Below are positions 57,991 to 64,000 of a DNA stretch of 64,000 nt, piece by piece (positions within the stretch are counted from its first letter, which is position 1; each line of letters opens with the position of its first letter). A program made the position numbers and the translations under genes. The notes beneath the pieces are model-generated. The model searched no databases, was not told where the DNA came from, and saw only the letters and a program-made list of their open reading frames with translations. Origin of the DNA: Deltaproteobacteria bacterium (GTDB taxonomy: Bacteria > Myxococcota_A > UBA796 > GCA-2862545). The stretch covers positions 1 to 64,000 of the forward strand of contig SBGP01000012.1 in NCBI GenBank assembly GCA_006226595.1. The letters are read 5' to 3'.

Positions 57991-58722
57991 CTAGAAGGAG
58001 AACTTCGCGTAGCCGGTGGCGATGACGCCGAGGTCCCAGTTGATCATGTAGGCGACGTCCACGTCCGCGCCCACGGAGAAGTGGGAGAGCTTGGTGTAGT
58101 ACTCGACCGTCGGGCCGCCGAAGCCGAACGGGTGGATCGAGTTGTGTACGCCCGGGTCGACGCCCCAGTAGGTGACGACGTCGGTCGCGTAGGTCTGCTC
58201 GTGGATGAGCAGGGGGCTGTACATCACGCCGCCACCGAGACGGACGCCGATGCCGAGGCGACGCGCCGGGTAGATCGAGAACTCGTAGGCGCCCGAGCCC
58301 TGGAAGGTGCGCGTGTCGCCCTGGATGTACTGCGGCACGCCGACGTCGCGCTGCAGGTCCCAGTGCATGCCGTTGTGCAGGCCGGTGGTGAACGCGACCT
58401 CCCACGCCATGGAGCGACGCTCCTGGTCGAGGAAGTCCTGGCCGAGGGTGAGCGCCATGGTGGTGCCAGAGCGCAGCACGCCGCTGCCGTAGTTCAGCAG
58501 GTACGCGGTGGTGCCCATTCCGGCCTTGATGTACAGGCCGCGCTCGATCTCGCGGATGACCTCGGTCTCGGCCGCCGCAGCGCCAGCCGCCTTCTTCTTC
58601 TTCGAAGCCTTCTTGCCGCCGTCGGCGTCGAGGTCCTCGATGCTCGACTGGGCCCACGCCGACGACGTGAGGGTCGGCATGACGCAGAGGGCGAGCAGGA
58701 GCGGGGAGAGCTTGTTCAGCAT
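57991..58722 (-). CDS. Small outer-membrane beta-barrel protein (GltH/CglE-like candidate)
   Basis: A 243-residue exported protein. Signal peptide LSPLLLALCVMPTLTSSAWA; residues 35-55 are Lys/Ala-rich (KKASKKKKAAGAAAAE); the rest alternates short amphipathic strands (GLYIKAGMGTTAYLL, MAWEVAFTTGLHNGM, YEFSIYPARRLGIGVRLGGG, FSVGADVDVAYMIN) and ends in Phe (GYAKFSF), typical of a small outer-membrane barrel. Its position directly after an FHA-PglI-C gene resembles gltG-gltH and nfsG-nfsH in Myxococcus; the link is inference. SD GAGGAA. It has its own terminator. Confidence 0.8.
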   Translation of the reverse strand: MLNKLSPLLLALCVMPTLTSSAWAQSSIEDLDADGGKKASKKKKAAGAAAAETEVIREIERGLYIKAGMGTTAYLLNYGSGVLRSGTTMALTLGQDFLDQERRSMAWEVAFTTGLHNGMHWDLQRDVGVPQYIQGDTRTFQGSGAYEFSIYPARRLGIGVRLGGGVMYSPLLIHEQTYATDVVTYWGVDPGVHNSIHPFGFGGPTVEYYTKLSHFSVGADVDVAYMINWDLGVIATGYAKFSF

Positions 58723-59101
58723 GGATTTCCTCGGCGGATTGCAGTCCGCAGTGACAGGCACGTTTATCACACGCTTGTCGTCACCGGAACCAGTCTTCCC
58801 GGCCATCAAGCGGTCCTGACATTCTCTGGATGAGCCGGCACTCAGCGAGATGGTCCATCTAGACCCGCGACCCTGGGTTTCCGCCGGTTCATGGGTGTTG
58901 GTGGTCAGTCGATCGCGTGGCTCGTCCACGTGTGCGAGAGTCGTCAACTGACAGGGGTGAGGGCGCGAAGGTCCAGGAGCTCCGGGCACGAAAAAGCCCG
59001 CTCCGAGGAGCGGGCTTCGCGTTCTCACGCCTCGGGCGATCAGCCCGGGGCGAACAGGCCCCCGAGGCGATCAGCCCGGGGCGAACAGGCCCCCGAGGCG
59101 A
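58723..59101. other. Region between FHA-PglI-C and barrel-protein genes
   Basis: This 379-bp gap holds a strong terminator for the upstream gene, two extra copies of that gene's 3' end, and the promoter region of the barrel-protein gene (with GTGTGATAAACG on the minus strand about 50 nt before its ATG as a possible -10 area). No additional gene was seen. Confidence 0.6.
58991..59017 (-). terminator. Rho-independent terminator of the FHA-PglI-C gene
   Basis: On the minus strand AAGCCCGCTCC pairs with GGAGCGGGCTT (11 bp) and is followed by TTTTTCG. It separates the FHA gene from the barrel-protein gene, so the two are different transcription units. Confidence 0.9.
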
Positions 59102-59119
59102 TCAGCCCGGGGCGAACAG
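59037..59119. repeat. 31-bp tandem repeat copying the 3' end of the FHA-PglI-C gene
   Basis: Two full 31-bp units (59037-59067, 59068-59098) and a third partial one (from 59099) share CGATCAGCCCGGGGCGAACA. The third unit contains the real stop codon and the last codons (FAPG); the first two are copies lying just beyond the stop. Confidence 0.88.
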
Positions 59120-61105
59120 GAACGGGTAGGAGACGATGACGATACCGCCGCCCTTCGGCTGCGGGAACTGCATCCGCATGAAGCGTCCGGACACGCAGGA
59201 CTCGACCGCGGAGTTGTTCATCGTCGTGGTCTTCACGTTCGCGCTGGAGACGCTGCCGTCCTTGGCGATGACGAACTTGATGACGATCTTGCCGCCGAGG
59301 CTCGGGCTCTTGGTGAGCTCGCGCTGGTAGCAGTAGCGAATCGCGTTCATGTGGCGCTTGATGACTTCGTCGATGAGCGAGCGGTCGAGGGCACCGAGGA
59401 TGATCGGGTCGCCACCGACGCGGCCGATGCCGCCTTCGCCCTTGGCGCCGAAGTTACCGCCGCCGGAGCCGTAGCCGCTGGCGCCGGAGCCCATGCCCTT
59501 GGTGCCGAGGCCGCCGAGGCCTTCCGCGGTACCGCCGCCGCCGAGACCGCCGCCACGGGAGCCGAGGCCGCCGGAGCCGATCTGGGTGCCCTTGGCGCCG
59601 ATGAGGCCGCCGATGCCGCCGGTGAGGCTGGAGTCGAGGGCGGAGGAGCCGAACACGCCGTCCATGGCGCCGTTGTCGGACAGGGCGCCGAGGAGGCCGG
59701 CGTTCTCGGCAATCTGCTTGTCGAGCTCGCGCTTCTGGATCTCGACCTTGTTGCCCTTGGCCTTCTCCATCTTCGCTTCTTTCTTGCCGACCTTGCCCTC
59801 TTCGCGCTTGGCCTTGGCACCCTCACCCGCGTCGGGGTTGCCCGAGGGCTTCTTCTTCTCCTCGACCGGCTCGGGCTTCTGGATGAGAAGCTCGACGAAG
59901 CGGTCGGGGATCTCGACCATCTCGTTCTGCGGGCGGGACTCGCCGGTGTACAGGAAGACACCGAAGACCAGGCCGATGAACGCGATGACGGAGAAGATGG
60001 CGAGGAAGGGGTAGTCCACGTCCTCGGTCAGGCGCGCGATGATGCGCTTGCCGCGGTGGACGTTGTGCGCGAAGAACACGACGCCGTCGACATCCACCAC
60101 GAGGCGGGTGTCGTCGCTCATCGGGATCTCGTAGCCGTTGCCGCTCTTCTTCGCGTGGCCCGCGGAGACGAGCTCGTCGAAGCTGTGGCGGCTCTCGCCG
60201 ATGTCGACGAAGCCATCCCAGTTCGAGCTGACCTCGGCGACGTAGCGCTCACCGTCCCACTTGAACAGGTTGTGCTCGGTGCCGCCGAGCTTGTCGTCGG
60301 GAGCGTAGAAGTCGTTCTTCCACTCGGAGACGACCTCGGACCACATCGGCGGGGTGAACTTGAGCACCTGGTGCACGCCGGTCGGCACCCAGCCCATGTT
60401 CACGCCGAGGAAGTTCCACTTCCAGCCGGTGGAGGCGCCGATGGAGACCGGCTTGCCCTCGGGGAGGAAGTGCTTGGTGTCGAGGAGGAGGTCCTCCCAG
60501 ATCTGGTTGACCTCGAGGACCTTCGGACGGGTCTTGTCGATGCCGAGACCGCTGGTCGCCGTGCCGGACCGCATGATCCAGGCCATGACGTCCTCGACCT
60601 CGTTGATCCCGTCGGGATCCGCGTCGGTCTCCTCGTCCTCGCTCGGGACGTCGGCGATGACGCCACCGGCGCCGAGCGGCTCCGGCTCGTCGTCCTCGTC
60701 GAGCGCGTCGTCGTCGAAGGAGGCGGCCTCCATCTCGCGGGCGAGCTCGGCGGGGTCCATGGCGACCATGGTCGCCTCTTCTTCGTCGAAGGCCTCGGGC
60801 ACGTGCACGGCCACGACGATGCGGAGCTCACCGATCTGGATCGAGTCACCGGAGGTGACCGAACCGTTGGTGACGGGCTCGCCATTGAGCCTGGTGCCAC
60901 CGTCGGCGCCGAGGTCGGCGATGTTGAGGCTGTCGCCAGAGACGTTGAGCACCGCGTGCAGGTCGGCGACGCCGTCGCCGTCGACGCGAAGCGCGGCGGC
61001 CTCGCCCTTGCCGATGGTGATGCTGGGCTGCGAGAACTCCGCGGTCTTGATCAGGGAATCACCGCGGTAGACCTCAAAGGTCAGCACCTGGCTCTCGTTG
61101 GCCAT
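59102..61105 (-). CDS. FHA-TM-AgmX/PglI C-terminal domain protein (GltG-like)
   Basis: A 667-residue inner-membrane protein. An FHA domain covers 1-95 (ITIGKGEAAALRV, ADLHAVL, GTRLNGE); the classical GR and SXXH positions read GK and ADLH, so phospho-Thr binding is doubtful. An acidic linker follows, then a cytoplasmic domain of about 200-365 with a VLEVNQIWEDLLLDT core, one TM (FLAIFSVIAFIGLVFGVFLY), a long Pro/Lys/Gly-rich periplasmic spacer and the C-terminal AgmX/PglI domain (about 570-667: DRSLIDEVIKRHMNAIRYCY, then SCVSGRFMRMQFP). In Myxococcus, GltG and GltJ of the gliding/spore-coat machines have this layout and move force across the periplasm in a TonB-like way. SD GGAGAG. Confidence 0.87.
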   Translation of the reverse strand: MANESQVLTFEVYRGDSLIKTAEFSQPSITIGKGEAAALRVDGDGVADLHAVLNVSGDSLNIADLGADGGTRLNGEPVTNGSVTSGDSIQIGELRIVVAVHVPEAFDEEEATMVAMDPAELAREMEAASFDDDALDEDDEPEPLGAGGVIADVPSEDEETDADPDGINEVEDVMAWIMRSGTATSGLGIDKTRPKVLEVNQIWEDLLLDTKHFLPEGKPVSIGASTGWKWNFLGVNMGWVPTGVHQVLKFTPPMWSEVVSEWKNDFYAPDDKLGGTEHNLFKWDGERYVAEVSSNWDGFVDIGESRHSFDELVSAGHAKKSGNGYEIPMSDDTRLVVDVDGVVFFAHNVHRGKRIIARLTEDVDYPFLAIFSVIAFIGLVFGVFLYTGESRPQNEMVEIPDRFVELLIQKPEPVEEKKKPSGNPDAGEGAKAKREEGKVGKKEAKMEKAKGNKVEIQKRELDKQIAENAGLLGALSDNGAMDGVFGSSALDSSLTGGIGGLIGAKGTQIGSGGLGSRGGGLGGGGTAEGLGGLGTKGMGSGASGYGSGGGNFGAKGEGGIGRVGGDPIILGALDRSLIDEVIKRHMNAIRYCYQRELTKSPSLGGKIVIKFVIAKDGSVSSANVKTTTMNNSAVESCVSGRFMRMQFPQPKGGGIVIVSYPFLFAPG

Positions 61106-61198
61106 GAGAACTCTCCGAGAGTTGGGAGAAGAAGAGGAAGAGGGGTTCTTGCCGAAGGCGTCGACCGTGCTGTCAGGCGGGTCGACATCGGGGAGGTC

Positions 61199-61456
61199 TT
61201 ACTTGACCTCGTCGATGGACTGCTTCATCTCGTCGTTCCAGTGCTCGCGCAGCCGGATCAGCGGGTTGAAGTTGGCCTTCTTGCGGGAGAGGAGCAGGGA
61301 GCCCTCGGGCTTGACCAGCTCACCGGTCACGTCCACGGACTCGAAGTCGATCTCGGTGCGCTCCTTGTACTTGACGGCGGTTTCGCCTTCGTCCTGGGCG
61401 AGCGCGGGGCTCGCGAAGACGCTGAAGGCGGCCAGAAGAGCGAGAGTACGAGTCAT
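61199..61456 (-). CDS. Small periplasmic protein
   Basis: An 85-residue protein with signal peptide ending ASPALAQ. The mature part of about 65 residues is charged (KYKERTEIDFESVDVTGEL, LLLSRKKANFNPL, HWNDEMKQSIDEVK), with no Cys. SD AGGAACTCC with a GGAGG core precedes the ATG. It sits between the two PglI-C genes and 93 nt before the FHA gene, so it probably works with them. Not recognised as a family. Confidence 0.72.
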   Translation of the reverse strand: MTRTLALLAAFSVFASPALAQDEGETAVKYKERTEIDFESVDVTGELVKPEGSLLLSRKKANFNPLIRLREHWNDEMKQSIDEVK

Positions 61457-61660
61457 GGAGTTCCTCCGGTGTTGGACCCGCTTGGTTGCCGGCGTGCGGG
61501 ATCCTGAACACGTGCGAATGCAAGCGGCATTCTTAGGTGTCAGGGGTCCCCGCACAAGCTGAGGGGGGTCATTTTCGGGTCAAGCAGGACTGACAGGGGC
61601 TTGATGCGGCGGTTCCCGAGGTTTCGTCAAGGAGATGCAAGCCCCGTCTCCTGACGAAGA

Positions 61661-61704
61661 AACCCGCAACTGGGCCGATCCGATTCGGACCGACCCGCTG
61701 CGGG
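61661..61704 (-). terminator. Possible terminator of the second PglI-C gene
   Basis: On the minus strand CCCGCA pairs with TGCGGG over a long loop containing a CCGAATCGG inner hairpin, followed by TTTCTTC. It is a weaker form than the two terminators further left. Confidence 0.4.
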
Positions 61705-61711
61705 AGAGGCC

Positions 61712-63151
61712 TCATCCGGGAGCAAACAGGAACGGGTAGCTGACGATCACGATGCCGCCGCCCTTGGGCTTCGGGAACTGCATCTTCAGGAAGCGCCCGA
61801 CGACGCAGGACTCGACGGCGTCGTTGCCGAGGGAGCTGCGCTTGGGGGTGGCCCGGGCGACGGAGCCGTCCCCGGCGATCGTGAACCCGACGACGATCTT
61901 GCCGCTCAGATCGGGCTCGCGCTGCAGCTCCTGCTGGTAGCAGTAGCGGATCGCCGGCATGTGGCGCTTGATGACCTCGTCGATGAGCGAGCGGTCCATG
62001 TTGCCGATGAGGATCGCGTCCTGGACCTGCGGCACGCTGGAGCCCGGCTTGGTCCCGTCCCCGCCGATCACGCCGATGGGCGCGGCACCGCAGTCCTCGA
62101 TGTTGCCGATGCACCGCCCCTGGATCGTCGTCGTCTCGGCGTTGCCGCCGCCGCCCGGCCCGAAGCCGCGGTCGCCGAGGCCACCGTGGCCGAGCTGAAC
62201 ACCGCGCTTTCCGACGAGGCCGCCGATGCTGTTCTCGAGGCCGTCGGCGAGACCGCCGCTGCTGAGGCCGGCGAGGGACGGGTCGCCCCAGGCCTGGAAG
62301 ATGCCGCTGTTGTTCACCGCCTGGCGGTCGCGCTCGTCGCCCTTGGCGGCCTTGGTCTTCACCTTCTTTCCCTGGCGCTCGCCCGGCGTACCCTCGTCGC
62401 CCTTGGCCTTCGGCTTGGGAGCCGCGACGTCTTCGACCTTCGGGGCCGGCGGCGGCGGCTCGGGCGCCTGGTACACGAGGCTCACGATCTCCTGCGGGAT
62501 CTCGACGACTTCGTTCTTCGGCGTGGGCGGCTGGTTCCACATGGCGATGCCGAACAGAAGTCCGAGGCCGGCGACGACGGAGAACATGCCGGCAAAGGGA
62601 CCGTCCGGTCCGATCTGCGGTCGCCCGGCGAGCGAGGCGGGGGCCCGCACCCTGGAGAACACGAGCGAGACGCTGTCTCGCCGCAGGCGCAGCACGGCGT
62701 CGGTGGGCACGGAGATCGTCTCCTCGGCGACGAAGGCCCAGTTCTGGCCGTGACCCCCGACTTCCGCCGTCCAGCCGCGCGGCACGTGGACGACGGCCTC
62801 GCCCTCCTCCCAGCGCACGAGCTCGAGCTTCTCCTCGCCGTCGAGCAGCTCGGATGGGGCGAAGAGGTCGCAGGTCGGCCGCTGGTCGACCTCGCTCCAC
62901 AGGGGTGGCGCGACGGCCGCGAGGTGACGGAACTCCGGTCGGATCCACCCCATGTCGATGCCGAGGCAGCTCCACCGCCAGCCGACGGCGTCGCCGACGG
63001 TGAGGGCAGGGGAGTCGGGCAGGTGGTGCTGGGTGTCGAGCACCAGGTCGTCCCAAAGCAGGTGCACCTCGAGGACGCGCGGGGCGTGGCCGCGAAGGGC
63101 GAGGTTGCTGCTGCCGGTGTCGGTGCGGCGGATGAAGTCGGGCGTGTGCAT
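61712..63151 (-). CDS. FHA-less AgmX/PglI C-terminal domain protein, paralogue of the FHA gene
   Basis: A 479-residue protein that lacks the FHA domain but otherwise parallels its neighbour: VLEVHLLWDDLVLDTQHHLP near the start, GWRWSCLGIDMGW, one TM (FSVVAGLGLLFGIAMW), a Pro/Lys and Gly-rich spacer with a loop of two Cys (CIGNIEDC), and the C-terminal domain (DRSLIDEVIKRHMPAIRYCY ... SCVVGRFLKMQFPKPKGG, ending FLFAPG as in the paralogue). It may pair with the FHA protein in one complex. The ATG has AGGAG upstream; a GTG 7 codons earlier is less likely. Confidence 0.85.
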   Translation of the reverse strand: MHTPDFIRRTDTGSSNLALRGHAPRVLEVHLLWDDLVLDTQHHLPDSPALTVGDAVGWRWSCLGIDMGWIRPEFRHLAAVAPPLWSEVDQRPTCDLFAPSELLDGEEKLELVRWEEGEAVVHVPRGWTAEVGGHGQNWAFVAEETISVPTDAVLRLRRDSVSLVFSRVRAPASLAGRPQIGPDGPFAGMFSVVAGLGLLFGIAMWNQPPTPKNEVVEIPQEIVSLVYQAPEPPPPAPKVEDVAAPKPKAKGDEGTPGERQGKKVKTKAAKGDERDRQAVNNSGIFQAWGDPSLAGLSSGGLADGLENSIGGLVGKRGVQLGHGGLGDRGFGPGGGGNAETTTIQGRCIGNIEDCGAAPIGVIGGDGTKPGSSVPQVQDAILIGNMDRSLIDEVIKRHMPAIRYCYQQELQREPDLSGKIVVGFTIAGDGSVARATPKRSSLGNDAVESCVVGRFLKMQFPKPKGGGIVIVSYPFLFAPG

Positions 63152-63343
63152 GGCGGTCTCCTGTGGGCGCACGAGACCCCGCGGACCTCCGGGTGGAGGC
63201 CGAGTCGATCTCGCCGTCGCGGCGGGGAATGAGGCATGGGCCCGCCGTCATGGAAGTCCGACGCCGCGCTCGCCCCCCGGTTCGTCAAGGGGAGGCAAGG
63301 CGGTGGTGAAGGCCGTGTCACGCCCTCGGGAGCGCGCGTGGCG

Positions 63344-63712
63344 CTAGCGCTTCAACTTCGGCAGGTGCCCGGTTGCCGCGAAGACCAGCTCCCGAAGGCC
63401 CTCCACCTCGAGGTCTTCGACCCGCGCGATGCGCATGCTGCGCATGGCCTTGCCGGTGCCACCGATCAGCCCGTGAGGATCGGGGAGGTCCGCGCCGTAG
63501 TAGAAGCCGAGGTTCAGGTGCTTCGCGTACGCGCTGATGTAGCAGTACTGCTCGCTCATCTTCTTCGGGCCCACGCCGAAGCCGGCGGTCTTCTGCCGAG
63601 GCCAGCCCACCTCGACGACGTCGGGGTCGATGTCCCGGATCAGTGCGCGGGCCGCGTCGAATAGCGGCAAGACTTCGGGGCTCAGCGCTTCGCGCAGCTC
63701 GTCGATGGACAT
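63344..63712 (-). CDS. DUF1801 domain protein
   Basis: A 122-residue cytoplasmic protein of the YdhG/DUF1801 type. Characteristic features are ARALIRDIDPDVVEVGWPRQ at about 21-40, FGVGPKKMSEQYCYISAYAKHLNLGFYYG split over 45-75, and MRSMRIARVEDL near the C-terminus. The biochemical role is unknown; the fold is shared with frataxin and YjbR-like proteins. GGAGGT is 4 nt from the ATG. Confidence 0.85.
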   Translation of the reverse strand: MSIDELREALSPEVLPLFDAARALIRDIDPDVVEVGWPRQKTAGFGVGPKKMSEQYCYISAYAKHLNLGFYYGADLPDPHGLIGGTGKAMRSMRIARVEDLEVEGLRELVFAATGHLPKLKR

Positions 63713-63805
63713 GGCACCTCCGGCCGGCAGTGTGCCATCGGCGGGTCCCTGAGCACGAACGGCGCCCCCGTGTGGGGACGCCGTCGGTGTGGGTGAGCGA
63801 CCTGG

Positions 63806-64000
63806 CTACTCGCCGCCGCCCTCGGCGGGGGCTTCCTCGGCCGGAGCCTCTTCGCCCTCGGGCAGCTCGCCGCCCTCTTCCTCGGCCGGCAGCTCTTCGC
63901 CACCACCGCCGCCGGCGCCACACGCGGCGATGCCATCGTCGATGGTCGGCTCGTAGTAGTCGTCGAACATCGACTTCATGTCGGGAGCCATGCTGGTCTC
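63806..64000 (-). CDS. C-terminal part of acidic Pro/Glu/Ala-rich protein
   Basis: A frame that is open to the right edge of the window. The visible part has FDDYYEPTIDDGIAACGAGG followed by Gly-rich and EE-rich repeats (EELPAEEEGG, EEAPAEEAPAEGGGE). The Met at base 63991 could be the start, but no SD can be checked, so the gene is probably truncated by the window. The acidic, low-complexity tail suggests a spacer or secreted protein; family unknown. Confidence 0.5.
   Translation of the reverse strand, partial: ETSMAPDMKSMFDDYYEPTIDDGIAACGAGGGGGEELPAEEEGGELPEGEEAPAEEAPAEGGGE

Noticed and set aside
59037-59119. The 31-bp repeats as a CRISPR array
   Set aside because: Units are directly joined without unique spacers, no cas gene is near, and the repeat equals the 3' end of the adjacent gene.

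Overview
The window is GC-rich chromosomal DNA packed with genes on both strands, most likely from a member of the Myxococcota or a related deltaproteobacterial lineage. The evidence is the gene style: many small lipoproteins, Hanks-type Ser/Thr kinases, MopE-like and thrombospondin-type-3 (TSP3) Asp-rich proteins, C-terminal Cys/transmembrane/Arg tails of the MYXO-CTERM kind, and two proteins with the AgmX/PglI C-terminal domain known from the Glt/Nfs envelope machinery of Myxococcus. No rRNA, tRNA, CRISPR array, prophage or insertion sequence was seen. Several plus-strand genes lack a Shine-Dalgarno (SD) sequence and have a -10-like hexamer about 6 nt before the start codon, which suggests leaderless transcripts.

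Layout. 1-5.3 kb: a truncated exported protein, a MopE-like lipoprotein, free-Met-(R)-sulfoxide reductase, a PDZ protein, a DUF5522/PP-loop ATPase fusion, a secreted unknown and a CheY-like protein. 5.3-9.5 kb: a translationally coupled set (FAD oxidoreductase, membrane polyferredoxin, ECF sigma factor, zinc anti-sigma factor) and yaaA. 9.6-14.3 kb: a hybrid histidine kinase and an M28/PDZ peptidase. 14.3-19.3 kb: an 18-bp repeat tract, a Suv3-like helicase, an SDR, a zinc-ribbon membrane protein and a Ser/Thr kinase. 19.4-25.4 kb: two coupled lipoproteins (one a kelch protein), a second Ser/Thr kinase, a purple-acid-phosphatase-like lipoprotein and an alpha/beta hydrolase.

25.4-35.3 kb is cell-surface territory: a 2435-residue TSP3/PPC-like protein with a sorting tail, its coupled partner, and a lipoprotein with a long coiled coil followed by YadA-head-like repeats. 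35.3-41.4 kb: aldo/keto reductase, carotenoid hydroxylase CrtZ behind a repeat-rich promoter, a ThrE-type exporter divergent from an Lrp/AsnC regulator, an SDR, an RlpA-like protein and small proteins. 41.5-47.8 kb: a TPR-protein-associated TRAP transporter operon (tatT-dctP-dctQM) running into a lipase, pyrE and a secreted protein. 48.1-53.7 kb: guaB, a membrane protein, a double GNAT, acetoacetyl-CoA synthetase and an isolated ribosomal protein L3 gene.

53.9-63.2 kb looks like an envelope-machine locus: an OmpA-family protein fused in frame behind a sorting-tailed Ca-binding protein, a small outer-membrane barrel, an FHA-TM-PglI-C protein, a small periplasmic protein and an FHA-less PglI-C paralogue. 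A DUF1801 protein and a truncated acidic protein close the window. The most unusual observations are the shared Arg cluster between a sorting tail and an internal signal peptide (about 55.7 kb), the GltG/GltH-like locus, the redox/ECF operon, the isolated rplC and the possible CarH-type operator at crtZ.
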